Positions 35,589 to 44,141 of a stretch of DNA of 64,000 nt are shown here, in pieces (the first letter of the stretch is position 1; every line of letters starts with the position of its first letter). Source of the stretch: Gammaproteobacteria bacterium. GTDB lineage: Bacteria > Pseudomonadota > Gammaproteobacteria > Nevskiales > Nevskiaceae. The notes beneath the pieces were generated by a model. It worked only from the letters and a program-made list of their open reading frames with translations, was not told the DNA's origin and searched no databases. Position numbers and translations under genes: made by a program. The stretch spans positions 88,364 to 152,363 of the forward strand of contig JAPLSB010000018.1 in the NCBI GenBank assembly GCA_026398875.1, in the 5' to 3' direction.

Positions 35589-35870
35589 ATGACCGCTGAC
35601 GAATCATCACGACAAATGCAGGGCGCCATCGCCTTGCTGAAGACGGGTATCGACGCCGGCAGTCGCCGGGTCGAGGATCTGCATATGGCGATCGCCGACA
35701 AGCCGTTTCGCATCCTGCGGATGGTGCCGGTGGTCGCCGATGTCAGCGATGCGGTCCAGCACATCCATGACGGCATCACGCGCGGCGTCCATCAGGCAGT
35801 CCGCGGGCTGACCGCCGTCGGCTGCGATGCCGCCGTGCGGATCATTGCGCTGCAGAACCCGCCGCGATGA
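35589..35870 (+). CDS. Small protein with IHxxI/GV motif, upstream of a hydrolase
   Basis: This 93-residue protein is coupled by an ATGA overlap to the following alpha/beta hydrolase. Its middle reads VSDAVQHIHDGITRGVHQAVRGL (about residues 50-72), a pattern that recurs in the membrane-anchored protein at 29671. No signal or membrane span is evident. It may be a partner or activator of the hydrolase, an inference from coupling. The start is the ATG at 35589, which follows a run with no clear ribosome site. Confidence 0.65.
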   Translation: MTADESSRQMQGAIALLKTGIDAGSRRVEDLHMAIADKPFRILRMVPVVADVSDAVQHIHDGITRGVHQAVRGLTAVGCDAAVRIIALQNPPR

Positions 35871-36829
35871 ATCGCCTGCAGGCGGTGATCAGCGCCACCA
35901 ATGGCGTGTTCGGTGATTTTCTCGCCCGCAGCGGCAACGGTCTGGCGATCGACTTCGGGCTGCGTGACGCGCACGGCGAGCGGCTTGCCTGCGAACGCAC
36001 GGCGCTGGCTGACGCCTTCCCGCAGGCCGGCAGCGACATCGCGATCTTCCTGCATGGCCTGTGCTGCGACGAGCGGATCTGGAACGACGGCAATGGCCCG
36101 CATGCCGATGCCGGCAGCTTTCCGGTGCGTCTGGCCGATGAACACGGCTGGACGGCGCTGCGGGTCCGCTACAACAGCGGCCTGCACATCTCCGAAAACG
36201 GCGACGCCTTCGCCGATCTGCTCGACGCGCTGCTCGAACACTGGCCAGTGCGCATCCGCCGGATCGCGCTAATCGGTCACAGCATGGGTGGCCTGATCGC
36301 GCGCAGCGCCGGCCACCACGGGCTGGAACGCGGCGCCCGCTGGACCGACCGGATCAGCCATCTGATCTGCCTCGGCAGCCCGCATCACGGCGCCCCGCTG
36401 GAACGCTTCGGCCACGCCGCGACGCGCCTGCTCGACCTGGTCGACATTACCCGTCCGCTAGCCGTGGCGATCAATGCCCGCTCGGCCGGCATCAAGGATT
36501 TGCGCCACGGCAGCCTGCGCCATGACGACTGGAACGCCCACGATCCGGATCTGGTCAGCGGCGACACTCGCCGCCCGGCACGGGTGCTGCCGAAAACCCG
36601 CCATTGCGCGGTCGGCGCGATGCTCGGCGATAGCGCCGAAGACCCACGCAGCCGCCTGATCGGCGACGGTCTGGTGCCGACCCACAGCGCCGCCGGCCAG
36701 CATCGGCATCGGGCGCTGTGCGTGCCGTTCGCGCCTGATGACACGGTGCTGCTGCCGGCGTTGCATCATCTGCGTCTGGTCCGCGACGCGCGCGTCTATG
36801 ACCTGATCGCGCGCTGGCTCGCCGCCTAG
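35867..36829 (+). CDS. Alpha/beta hydrolase (PGAP1/lipase-like)
   Basis: This 320-residue predicted lipase or esterase has the nucleophile elbow GHSMGG (about residues 138-143). The oxyanion segment FLHGLCCDERIW is earlier, and LGSPHHGAP resembles the PGAP1-like and triacylglycerol-lipase group. The acid and His of the triad are likely in VGDGLVP and the C-terminal HHLRLVRD. It has no signal peptide, so it is cytoplasmic or exported by an unknown path. Its ATG overlaps the stop of the small upstream gene. Confidence 0.85.
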   Translation: MNRLQAVISATNGVFGDFLARSGNGLAIDFGLRDAHGERLACERTALADAFPQAGSDIAIFLHGLCCDERIWNDGNGPHADAGSFPVRLADEHGWTALRVRYNSGLHISENGDAFADLLDALLEHWPVRIRRIALIGHSMGGLIARSAGHHGLERGARWTDRISHLICLGSPHHGAPLERFGHAATRLLDLVDITRPLAVAINARSAGIKDLRHGSLRHDDWNAHDPDLVSGDTRRPARVLPKTRHCAVGAMLGDSAEDPRSRLIGDGLVPTHSAAGQHRHRALCVPFAPDDTVLLPALHHLRLVRDARVYDLIARWLAA

Positions 36830-36864
36830 CGCCCTTCCCCGCCTTCCGTTTACCGATTGCCGCC

Positions 36865-37839
36865 ATGCTCGTCCTGCTGCTGAAGTTGCTGCTCGCCCTG
36901 CTGGCCGTCACCGTCCTCGTCTACGCCGCGCTGTACGTCATCGCGCCGACCAGGATCGCCGACACCGCACTGAGCCTGGAGCGGATGCGCGCCAAGCTCG
37001 AGCGCTCGGAAATGACCATCACGGCCGATGGCCGCAACTGGCATCTGGTCTATCTCGAAGGTGGACCGGCCGATGCGCCGCCGCTGCTGCTGCTGCATGG
37101 CATCGGTGCGGACAAGGACAACTGGACCAAGGTTGCCGCCAGCGGCCTGACCCAGCGCTATCGCGTCTACGCCGTCGACCTGCCCGGTTTCGGCGAAAGC
37201 GACAAGCCGGCCGATGCCCGTTATCGGATCGGCGATCAGGTCGCGCGTGTCGAAGCGATCGCGAAACAGCTGGGCCTGAGCCGCTTCGATCTGGCCGGCA
37301 ACTCGATGGGCGGCTGGATTGCAGCCGCCTATGCGATCGCCCATCCCGAACAGGTGAAAAGCCTGTGGCTGCTGAATCCGGCCGGCGTGATGTCGGCTGA
37401 ACCGAGCGAAATGATGAAGCTGATCGCCGCCGGCATGCCGCTGCCGCTGTTTGCGCGCAGCGAACAGGATTTCGGCCGCCTGCTGCAATTCGTGATGCAG
37501 AAGCCGCCGTTCATCCCGGCGCCGGTGCGCGCCGTGCTGGCGCGGCGGCAGATCGCCAACTACCGGCTCAACGAGCAGATCTTCGAGGAAGTCCGCGAAC
37601 AGTCCGGCGCGCTCGATGCGCAGCTCGCTGCGCTGTCGGCACCGCTGGCCACGCCAACGCTGATCGTCTGGGGTGATCGTGATCGCGTGCTGCATCCCTC
37701 GGGTGCGGCGATCCTGCTGCGGCTGCTGCCGAACGCGAAGCTGATGATGCTGCCCGGCATCGGTCACCTGCCGATGCTCGAAGCACCCGGCCAAGTGACG
37801 GCCGAATACCTCGCGTTCCGCAGCGGCCTGAATCCGTAA
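36865..37839 (+). CDS. Membrane-anchored alpha/beta hydrolase (lipase-like)
   Basis: This 324-residue protein has one N-terminal membrane anchor (1 to about 24, MLVLLLKLLLALLAVTVLVY) and then a canonical alpha/beta hydrolase domain. The oxyanion loop is LLLHGIGADKDNW, the nucleophile is in GNSMGG (about residues 151-156), the acid is in GDRDRVLHP and the His is in GIGHLPMLE. The GNSMGG form fits monoacylglycerol lipases and LipG-type esterases. It lies 35 bases after the previous hydrolase and is probably cotranscribed. Confidence 0.88.
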   Translation: MLVLLLKLLLALLAVTVLVYAALYVIAPTRIADTALSLERMRAKLERSEMTITADGRNWHLVYLEGGPADAPPLLLLHGIGADKDNWTKVAASGLTQRYRVYAVDLPGFGESDKPADARYRIGDQVARVEAIAKQLGLSRFDLAGNSMGGWIAAAYAIAHPEQVKSLWLLNPAGVMSAEPSEMMKLIAAGMPLPLFARSEQDFGRLLQFVMQKPPFIPAPVRAVLARRQIANYRLNEQIFEEVREQSGALDAQLAALSAPLATPTLIVWGDRDRVLHPSGAAILLRLLPNAKLMMLPGIGHLPMLEAPGQVTAEYLAFRSGLNP

Positions 37840-37875
37840 TTCCCGGGTCAGCGAGCGCTTAGACGCCGCGCAGAC

Positions 37876-38706
37876 TCAGGGGCTGGGAACTTCAATCGGC
37901 GGCTGGTCGGTGGTCTCGGCGCGGATCAGCCAGTGGTCGCTGAACGGCCCTGCCGGCGGCAGCGAATCGATCTGCAGGCGGCGCGTGCTGCCGGCGAGCA
38001 ATTCGGCCGGGAGCACGATCTCGACGTAGCGGAAGTCCTTCGCGGTCTGCAAAGGCAAGCCGCCGATGTCGAGCAAGGCCTTCGTCGCGTCAGCCGCATC
38101 AAGCAGACGGATGCGATACAGCCGCGCTTCTTCGGTATGCGTCACCTCGGCCTGCACGCGCAGACCTCGAGCGCCCGGTCGCAGCACCACGTTGACCGGC
38201 TGCCGTGCGCCGCCCGGTGCCGCAGTGGCGAGCAGCAGCAAGGTCGGCTCGGCCGCCAGGCTCGCTGCAGGTGCAGCGGCACTGCGCGCATGGCGGCTGG
38301 CACCGGTGATCAGCTCCGGTCGCAGCGTCCAGATGCCAAGCCCCAGCGCGATCGCGATCAGCACACCGGTGAACGCCGTGCGCCAGCCATAACGGCTGCG
38401 CGGTCGCACCAGCGGCGGGTAGCGCTGGCCGCGACGCGCTTCCTGCGGCAGCGGCTTCATCGCCTGACTGAACCGCTGGCGGCGCTGCGCCTCAGATGTG
38501 CTCAGCAGCGCAGCACGGAACGCCGCATGCTCGGCGGCGCTGAGTTGCAGGCGCGCGTAGTCGTCATGCAGATCGATCTCGGCATCGCGCAGTGCCGCCA
38601 GCGCCTGCGGATCGGCCAGCAGCAGCCGTTCGAGCCGCGTCACCTCGTCGGCCGGCAGCCGTCGCAGCAGCAGGCCGCGCCAGTCAGCGTCCTTGGCCGT
38701 GCTCAT
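37876..38706 (-). CDS. Probable anti-sigma factor, membrane-anchored
   Basis: This 276-residue protein has a cytoplasmic helical N-terminal domain (1 to about 100, starting RRLPADEVTRLERLLLADPQ), one membrane span (about 108-126, TAFTGVLIAIALGLGIW) and a periplasmic beta-rich domain. This is the layout of anti-sigma factors. It overlaps the sigma-like gene by four bases (ATGA). There is no His-rich zinc motif, so it is not a ZAS-type. The signal sensed is unknown. Alternatives are a generic membrane regulator. Confidence 0.7.
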   Translation of the reverse strand: MSTAKDADWRGLLLRRLPADEVTRLERLLLADPQALAALRDAEIDLHDDYARLQLSAAEHAAFRAALLSTSEAQRRQRFSQAMKPLPQEARRGQRYPPLVRPRSRYGWRTAFTGVLIAIALGLGIWTLRPELITGASRHARSAAAPAASLAAEPTLLLLATAAPGGARQPVNVVLRPGARGLRVQAEVTHTEEARLYRIRLLDAADATKALLDIGGLPLQTAKDFRYVEIVLPAELLAGSTRRLQIDSLPPAGPFSDHWLIRAETTDQPPIEVPSP

Positions 38707-39227
38707 GCGCGGTCACCGCCTGCCGCGCAGCGGGCGCAGACGCAGGCTTCGAGTTCGGCGCGGATCGCCAGCGCGCGGTCGCGCAGCGCTTCCGGGCTCA
38801 TGCCGAGCCGCGCCGCCAGCTGCTGGCGGCGCCGCAGCCTTGCAGCGACAGCATGGCCGCCGCCGTCGCTGCCGAATTCGTAGTAACCCAGGATCAGCTT
38901 CGCGGCATCGGTGCCCAGCGTCGCGAAGCAGGCGCGCAGCGCCTTGCGCGTGGCCGGATCGAACAATGCGTCGTCATCTTCGTCGTCGCTGCTGTCCGCC
39001 ATCGGCAGCGGTGCTGCCGGTGCCGGGACGGCGGCCAGCAGATCGCGAGCGATCCGATGCAGCTGATCGGCAGCAAGCGTCGGATCGGCTGCCTCGGCGG
39101 CAGATGCGTGCCAGCGCGTCAGTGCCTCATCCGCCAGTGCTGCCGCCTCGCCGGGGCGATGCAGGCTGAACAGCGCCTGCAGTCGGTCGCGCAGCGCGGC
39201 GTACCCGGCGTCGCTGTTCATCGCCAC
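38703..39227 (-). CDS. Sigma-factor-like protein (region-4-like C-terminus)
   Basis: This 174-residue protein has a helical C-terminal half resembling a sigma-factor region 4, with helix-turn-helix RRQQLAARLGMSPEALRDRA (about residues 133-152) followed by AIRAELEACV. It is similar to small proteins next to anti-sigma-like genes in several phyla. The N-terminal half has no clear region 2 sequence and carries an acidic stretch (DSSDDEDDD), so promoter melting is not obvious. It starts seven bases after the coaD stop and overlaps the anti-sigma-like gene. The function is inferred from layout. Confidence 0.6.
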   Translation of the reverse strand: MAMNSDAGYAALRDRLQALFSLHRPGEAAALADEALTRWHASAAEAADPTLAADQLHRIARDLLAAVPAPAAPLPMADSSDDEDDDALFDPATRKALRACFATLGTDAAKLILGYYEFGSDGGGHAVAARLRRRQQLAARLGMSPEALRDRALAIRAELEACVCARCAAGGDRA

Positions 39228-39234
39228 GGCGTCA

Positions 39235-39726
39235 TCAGCGCAGCTTGCGGCCGAAGCGCGCCAGCAGTGCCGGAATCACCGCCTTCGGCACCAGCTTCTT
39301 GACCGGCGCACCAAGCCCGGTCAGCTCGCGAACCAGGCTCGACGACAGATGCGCGAACTCCGGGCTCGGTGCCAGCAGCACGGTGTCGAGCTGCGGATAG
39401 AGATCGCGGTTCATCACCGCCATCTGCTTTTCGTACTCGACATCGCCGACATTGCGGACGCCGCGCACCAGCACGGTCACGCCGTGCTCCTTGGCGAAGT
39501 CGACAACCAGACCGGTGAAGCCGACGACCTCGACGTTCGGCAGGTCGGTGACCGCCGCGCGGATCAGCTCGCAGCGCTCTTCCAGCGAGAACTTGGGGTT
39601 CTTGGCGATGTTCGAGCCGACGGCAACGATCAGCTTCGGAAACATCCGCGCGGCGCGATGGATGATGTCGTTGTGACCGAGGGTGATCGGATCGAAGGTG
39701 CCCGAATAGGCAGCGATGACACTCAC
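39235..39726 (-). CDS. coaD: Phosphopantetheine adenylyltransferase
   Basis: This 163-residue enzyme makes dephospho-CoA from phosphopantetheine and ATP. It shows the nucleotidyltransferase motif SGTFDPITLGH at the N-terminus, RGVRNVGDVEYEKQMAVMN in the middle and the LSSSLVREL motif near the C-terminus. The start is GTG at 39726, overlapping the rsmD stop (GTGA), which gives the family's usual length. In proteobacteria rsmD and coaD are often paired, as here. Confidence 0.95.
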   Translation of the reverse strand: MSVIAAYSGTFDPITLGHNDIIHRAARMFPKLIVAVGSNIAKNPKFSLEERCELIRAAVTDLPNVEVVGFTGLVVDFAKEHGVTVLVRGVRNVGDVEYEKQMAVMNRDLYPQLDTVLLAPSPEFAHLSSSLVRELTGLGAPVKKLVPKAVIPALLARFGRKLR

Positions 39727-40298
39727 GGTTGCAGCTCTCCGGGTGGCGCGTAGGTGAACAGCCCGTAGCTTACCTGCCCGGCTGCCTTTTCCTTCAGCAG
39801 GCTGTAGCCGGCCGGCAACACCGGCGGCTTGCCTTTCGGCCATTCGAGATAGATGCGGTTCATCTGCTTCAGCACCGTCGGCAGATTCGCCAGCGTGGAC
39901 GCCAGCAGCGGCGAGTCGTACGGCGGATCGACGAACACGATCTCGTAACGGTTCTGCGTGCCGCGCAGGAAGCTGATGCCGTCGCCGCGCACCACTTCGC
40001 AGCGCGATCCGGCGTTCAGCTTGCCGATCGCGGCACGGATATCTTCGGCCTGCTTGGCACCGGTTTCGACGAAGCTGGCCTGGGCCGCACCGCGCGACAC
40101 CGCTTCCAGCCCGAGCGCGCCGCTGCCGGCAAACAGGTCAAGCACCGAGCTGCCGTCGATCATCGGCGTCAGCCAGTCGAACACGGTCTGGCGCACGCGG
40201 TCGGGGGTTGGGCGAACGCCGGCCTCGGCATCGAAATCGATAAGGCGGCTGCGGTATTCGCCGCCGATGATCCGCAGGCGGCCTAGTGGTCTTCTCAC
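39723..40298 (-). CDS. rsmD: 16S rRNA m2G966 methyltransferase
   Basis: This 191-residue methyltransferase modifies G966 of 16S rRNA. It has the N-terminal RIIGGEYRSRLIDF, the AdoMet-binding motif VLDLFAGSGALGLEAVSRGA and the catalytic VDPPYD. The start is a GTG at 40298, ten bases after the vapC stop at 40309. It overlaps coaD by four bases. The close upstream spacing suggests that the vapBC transcript continues into rsmD-coaD. Confidence 0.93.
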   Translation of the reverse strand: MRRPLGRLRIIGGEYRSRLIDFDAEAGVRPTPDRVRQTVFDWLTPMIDGSSVLDLFAGSGALGLEAVSRGAAQASFVETGAKQAEDIRAAIGKLNAGSRCEVVRGDGISFLRGTQNRYEIVFVDPPYDSPLLASTLANLPTVLKQMNRIYLEWPKGKPPVLPAGYSLLKEKAAGQVSYGLFTYAPPGELQP

Positions 40299-40308
40299 GC
40301 GAGTTTTC

Positions 40309-40719
40309 TCATGGGGTTTTCGGAATCCAGTTTTCGAGCTTCAGGCCCGGCACGCGCCGGAACTCGGTTTCATTGTTGGTGACCACGGTGAGGTCGCGGC
40401 TCAGCGCCTGGGCGGCGATCAGCAAGTCGTACGGGCCGATCGGTGTGCCCTTCGTTTCGAGCACGGCTCTGAGTCCGGCGGCGCGCCGCGCATCTTCACG
40501 CGTCAGCGGCAGGACGGTCAGCGAGCCAAGAAAATGTGCCAACGTGGCTTCGTAACGCGGCCCGCGCTGCGACTTGATACGCCCGACCTCCAGTTCGAGT
40601 TCGGTCATCACCGACAACATGCAGTCTGCGGCCACGAACCGCCGGGCAATCTCGATCGCTTCCGGGCGACGGTCGTTGAGCAGGTAGATGCAGATGTTGG
40701 TGTCGAGCAGAAAGCTCAC
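40309..40719 (-). CDS. vapC: VapC-type PIN-domain toxin
   Basis: This 136-residue PIN-domain ribonuclease is the toxin of a type II module. The acidic active-site residues are visible: Asp6 in LLDTNICIYLL, Glu in VMTELELEVGR (about residue 42), Asp in PYDLLIAAQAL (about 100) and Asp/Asn in VVTNNETEFRRVPGL (about 115-125). It looks intact. The ATG overlaps the antitoxin stop by four bases. It is near FitB-like VapCs. VapC proteins commonly cleave tRNA or rRNA. Confidence 0.93.
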   Translation of the reverse strand: MSFLLDTNICIYLLNDRRPEAIEIARRFVAADCMLSVMTELELEVGRIKSQRGPRYEATLAHFLGSLTVLPLTREDARRAAGLRAVLETKGTPIGPYDLLIAAQALSRDLTVVTNNETEFRRVPGLKLENWIPKTP

Positions 40720-41108
40720 GGCCGCTTGCGCTTGGCACGGTAGGGGGCCACCGGTTCGGCAGCTGGCAGGCCCTGTGTCCAGTCACGCTCCTGCATCGGC
40801 GGCTGATTGCGTTCGAGGTTGAGGCCCTCCGGACAATCGGCGTAGAAGCGTTCGATGACGTCGGCCAGTGATTCACCGCGCGTCTCGATCGGCTCCATCA
40901 CTACCCGGTTGCCTTCCTTCCAGATCCGCACCTCGGTGCCGCTCATGCGGAATTCCTTCGGCAGGCGCACCGCTTGCGATGCGCCGTTGGTGAACAGGCG
41001 GGCCGTCTTGCGCTCTGCGCCTGCGGCATCGGCCGCCGCCTTGTCGGCGCGGCTGATGCGCTTGCGCTTGCCGCCAACCAGGGCCACGGGAGAGGACACG
41101 GCTTTCAT
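40716..41108 (-). CDS. vapB: VapB-type antitoxin with AbrB domain
   Basis: This 130-residue antitoxin has a SpoVT/AbrB DNA-binding domain at about residues 36-70 (TARLFTNGASQAVRLPKEF then EVRIWKEGNRVVMEP). The C-terminal toxin-binding tail includes LERNQPPMQERDWTQG. It carries about 35 extra basic residues (KRKRISRADKAAADA) before the AbrB domain, an unusual N-terminal extension. The start is supported by CCGGAG eight bases before the ATG. A pair of repeats upstream is a good candidate for autoregulation. Confidence 0.92.
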   Translation of the reverse strand: MKAVSSPVALVGGKRKRISRADKAAADAAGAERKTARLFTNGASQAVRLPKEFRMSGTEVRIWKEGNRVVMEPIETRGESLADVIERFYADCPEGLNLERNQPPMQERDWTQGLPAAEPVAPYRAKRKRP

Positions 41109-41123
41109 CGCGGATGCTCCGGA

Positions 41124-41145
41124 TGTCTATACGGGCTGTCTAGAC
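41124..41145. promoter_or_regulatory. Tandem 9-base repeats, probable VapB operator
   Basis: TGTCTATAC and TGTCTAGAC are separated by GGGC, just upstream of the vapB ribosome site (start 16 bases away). The second repeat contains the perfect palindrome GTCTAGAC. The placement and repeated units fit the autoregulation site of a VapBC pair. Confidence 0.55.
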
Positions 41146-41191
41146 TACGCGGTGGCCGGAGGCCCGACAAACCTGCCACGGCCGCCGGCGC

Positions 41192-41797
41192 TCAGCGCTG
41201 GATCGGCGCCAGTTCCTGCGCCACCGCTTCGCGCGCGGCATCGATCAGCGGCGCGATGCGCCGCTCGGCCTCGGCCAATTGCGCGTACTCGTTCGACAGC
41301 AAGCGGAAGTAGCGCGCGCCATCGGCGAAATCCACTTGCAGCGTCGCCGATGCGTAGTTGCGCTGCAGGTCGGCATAGGCGTCCTGCTCGGCGTAGACGC
41401 GCGACAGCTTCAGCAGCGTATCGACCTTGATCCTTGGCAGCACCTGGGCGATCACCGCCGATTCATAGGCAGCGCTGGAAAAGCGCACCGCCGCGCTGCG
41501 GCTGCGGGCTTCTTCGGGGAACACGAATTCCTTGGTCGCCTCGTAGCGCTCCAGTGCATCGCGGAATGCCTGCGAACTGCGATCCTGGAACGGCAGCGCC
41601 TCGTCGATCGCGGCGCGGTTGGCTGCCAGTTCCTGTGCCAGCGCGCCGAGCACGCTGGTGGTCAGCGTCGCTTTCTGCTGGTCGTCGCGCCAGTTGTCGA
41701 CGGTCAGTGCCAGCAGCACGCTGATCACCACCAGCGCCATCTCGAACAGGCTGCGGCCAAGGCCGCCGCGCCGTTCGTTGCGCGCGCTTCCGGTCAT
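41192..41797 (-). CDS. DUF6090-like membrane protein, paralogue of the 2562 gene
   Basis: This 201-residue protein has an N-terminal span (about 15-34, [17 protein letters not shown]) followed by DNWRDDQQ, the DUF6090-like mark. Its later blocks ([32 protein letters not shown] and YASATLQ) match the protein at 2562-3227 nearly position for position. The start at 41797 overlaps the tldD stop (ATGA), so it is the last gene of the rng-yhdP-nit-tldD unit before the vapBC operator. The function is unknown. Confidence 0.75.
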   Translation of the reverse strand: MTGSARNERRGGLGRSLFEMALVVISVLLALTVDNWRDDQQKATLTTSVLGALAQELAANRAAIDEALPFQDRSSQAFRDALERYEATKEFVFPEEARSRSAAVRFSSAAYESAVIAQVLPRIKVDTLLKLSRVYAEQDAYADLQRNYASATLQVDFADGARYFRLLSNEYAQLAEAERRIAPLIDAAREAVAQELAPIQR

Positions 41798-43236
41798 GCC
41801 TGCGTGCCGCCGACGGTCATGTTGTCGAGCCGCAAGGTCGGCTGGCCAACGCCGACCGGCACGCTCTGGCCGTCCTTGCCGCAGGTGCCGACGCCGGTAT
41901 CGAGCTTCAGGTCGTTGCCGACCATCGACACCCGGCTCATCGCTTCCGGGCCGTTGCCGATCAGCGTGGCGCCCTTCACCGGACGCGTGACCTTGCCGTC
42001 CTCGATCAGGTAGGCCTCGCTGGCCGAAAAGCTGAAATTGCCGTTGGTGATGTCGACCTGGCCGCCCGCGAAGTTGACCGCGTACAGGCCCTTCTTGACC
42101 GAGGCGATGATCTCCGCCGGATCGCTCTGGCCGGGCAGCATGTAGGTGTTGGTCATGCGCGGCATCGGCAGATGCGAGAACGACTCGCGGCGGCCGTTGC
42201 CGGTCGGCGCCATGCCCATCAGCCGCGCGTTCAGCTTGTCCTGGATATAGCCGCGCAGGATGCCGTTCTCGATCAGCGTCGTGCACTGCGTCGGCACCCC
42301 TTCGTCATCAAGCGTCAGGCTGCCGCGCCGGCCGGGAAGCGTGCCGTCGTCGACGATCGTGCACAGCTCGCTCGCGACCTTCTGGCCAATGCGGTTGGAG
42401 TACGCCGAAGTGCCCTTGCGGTTGAAATCGCCTTCCAGCCCGTGACCAACCGCTTCGTGCAGCAGGATGCCGGGCCAGCCGGCGCCGAGCACCACGGTCA
42501 TCGCACCCGCCGGCGCCGGCCCGGCTTCGAGCAGCATCAGCGCCTGACGCACCGCTTCGGCCGCGAAGCGCTCGGCGGCGTCACCGCCGAAGAAGTCGCC
42601 GTAGCTGCCGCGACCGCCGCCACCGCTGCCGGCCTGCTCGCGGCGGCCGTTGTGTTCGGCGATCACCGTGACATTCATGCGCACCAGCGGCCGGATATCG
42701 GCGGCCAGCGTGCCGTCGGCCGCCGCGACCATGACGATGTCATGGGTTGCCGCCAGCGACACCATCACCTGGGTGATGCGCGGATCGATCGCGCGGGCGG
42801 CCGCATCGGCGCGCTTCAGCAGCGCCAGCTTTTGCTCGGTCGGCCAGCTGTCGAGCGGGCTTTCCGCCGGATACAGCGCCGGCCTGTCGGCGCGGGCGAC
42901 ATTGCCGAGCGAGCCGATCTGGCCCTGGCGAACGATCGCGGTCGCCGCACCGCTGGCATCGATGAGCGCCGGCAGGCTCAGCTCGTCGGAATATGCGAAG
43001 CCGGTCTTCTCGCCGCCGATCGCGCGCACGCCGACGCCCTGCTCGGTGTGGTTGGCGCCGGACTTGACGATGCCGTCCTCGAAGAACCACGACTCCGATA
43101 CCGAGTTCTGGAAGTACAGGTCGGCGGCGTCGATGCCCGGCTTCATCAGGCCGGACAGCACGCGCTGGATCGCGCCTTCGTCGAGGGCGGCGGGTTCCAG
43201 CAGGGTGGCGCGAGCGAGATTCAGGGCGGTGGTCAT
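41794..43236 (-). CDS. tldD: TldD metalloprotease (PmbA/TldE partner)
   Basis: This 480-residue zinc protease of the TldD/TldE family has the metal motif [16 protein letters not shown] at about residues 247-262 and the C-terminal metal Cys in [13 protein letters not shown]. Its length equals E. coli TldD (481). TldD with TldE processes peptides such as microcin B17 and the antitoxin CcdA. The partner tldE/pmbA is not in this window. The ATG at 43236 removes a poor 21-residue extension. The stop overlaps the DUF6090-like start. Confidence 0.94.
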   Translation of the reverse strand: MTTALNLARATLLEPAALDEGAIQRVLSGLMKPGIDAADLYFQNSVSESWFFEDGIVKSGANHTEQGVGVRAIGGEKTGFAYSDELSLPALIDASGAATAIVRQGQIGSLGNVARADRPALYPAESPLDSWPTEQKLALLKRADAAARAIDPRITQVMVSLAATHDIVMVAAADGTLAADIRPLVRMNVTVIAEHNGRREQAGSGGGGRGSYGDFFGGDAAERFAAEAVRQALMLLEAGPAPAGAMTVVLGAGWPGILLHEAVGHGLEGDFNRKGTSAYSNRIGQKVASELCTIVDDGTLPGRRGSLTLDDEGVPTQCTTLIENGILRGYIQDKLNARLMGMAPTGNGRRESFSHLPMPRMTNTYMLPGQSDPAEIIASVKKGLYAVNFAGGQVDITNGNFSFSASEAYLIEDGKVTRPVKGATLIGNGPEAMSRVSMVGNDLKLDTGVGTCGKDGQSVPVGVGQPTLRLDNMTVGGTQA

Positions 43237-43304
43237 GGAAAGCGGAAAAGTGGGAATGGGGGCAAGTGTGAACGGTGACGCCGGTCGGCGGGTTTGCAAG
43301 CGCT

Positions 43305-44141
43305 TCAGACGCCGATGCGCCGCTGCGACAGATTCGGAAAGCCGGCGCGCAGCGCAGCCAGCGCAGTACGGTCGACGGCTGCCGTCGCCAGACCCTCGCC
43401 GGCATCGCGACAGGCCAGCACCTCGCCCCAGGGCCCGATGATCATCGAATGTCCCCAGGTCTGGCGGCCGCCGGCATGGCTACCGGTCTCACCCGGCGCG
43501 ATCACGTAGCACTGGTTCTCGATCGCCCGTGCGCGCAGCAGGATGTCCCAGTGCGCTTCGCCGGTCTTCGCAGTGAACGCCGCCGGCACGCAGAGGATTT
43601 CCGCGCCGCGGGCCGCAAGCGCCCGGTACAGCTCGGGAAAGCGAACGTCGTAGCAGACCGAAAGCCCGAGCCGGCCGGCCGGTGTGTCGACCACCGCGAA
43701 ACCATCCGGTGCGCCGTGGGCAATGGTTCGCGATTCACGGTAGCGCTCCCCGGTCGCACTCGGCACGTCGACATCGAACAGGTGGATCTTGTCGTAACGA
43801 GCGCGCTGCGCGCCGCTGGCATCGAACACCAGGCTCGCGGCCCAGACCCGCGACGGATCGCCGTCGACCGCGACCGGCACGGTGCCGGCGACGATCCACA
43901 GCTTCAGGCGCTGGGCAGTCGCGGCCAGCCAGTCCTGGATCGGCCCGCGGCCAAACGGTTCGGCATGAGCCAGCTTGTCGGTGTCGCGGGCGCCCATGAT
44001 CGCGAAGTTCTCCGGCAGCGCCGCCAGCACCGCACCGGCGTCGGCGGCTTCGGCGAGCAGGCGCCCAGCGGTTGCCAGGTTGTCGGCAACCACGGCGGTG
44101 GAGTTCATCTGGATCGCGCTGATCAGCGTCGGCTCAGCCAT
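43305..44141 (-). CDS. Carbon-nitrogen hydrolase (nitrilase/Nit type)
   Basis: This 278-residue amidase-superfamily enzyme has the Glu-Lys-Cys triad in [14 protein letters not shown] and [12 protein letters not shown]. Its place between yhdP and tldD matches the conserved gammaproteobacterial order. Nit homologues there are deaminated-glutathione amidases, which repair a metabolic by-product, and that role is an inference. The ATG at 44141 overlaps the yhdP stop by eight bases, indicating coupling. Confidence 0.92.
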   Translation of the reverse strand: MAEPTLISAIQMNSTAVVADNLATAGRLLAEAADAGAVLAALPENFAIMGARDTDKLAHAEPFGRGPIQDWLAATAQRLKLWIVAGTVPVAVDGDPSRVWAASLVFDASGAQRARYDKIHLFDVDVPSATGERYRESRTIAHGAPDGFAVVDTPAGRLGLSVCYDVRFPELYRALAARGAEILCVPAAFTAKTGEAHWDILLRARAIENQCYVIAPGETGSHAGGRQTWGHSMIIGPWGEVLACRDAGEGLATAAVDRTALAALRAGFPNLSQRRIGV

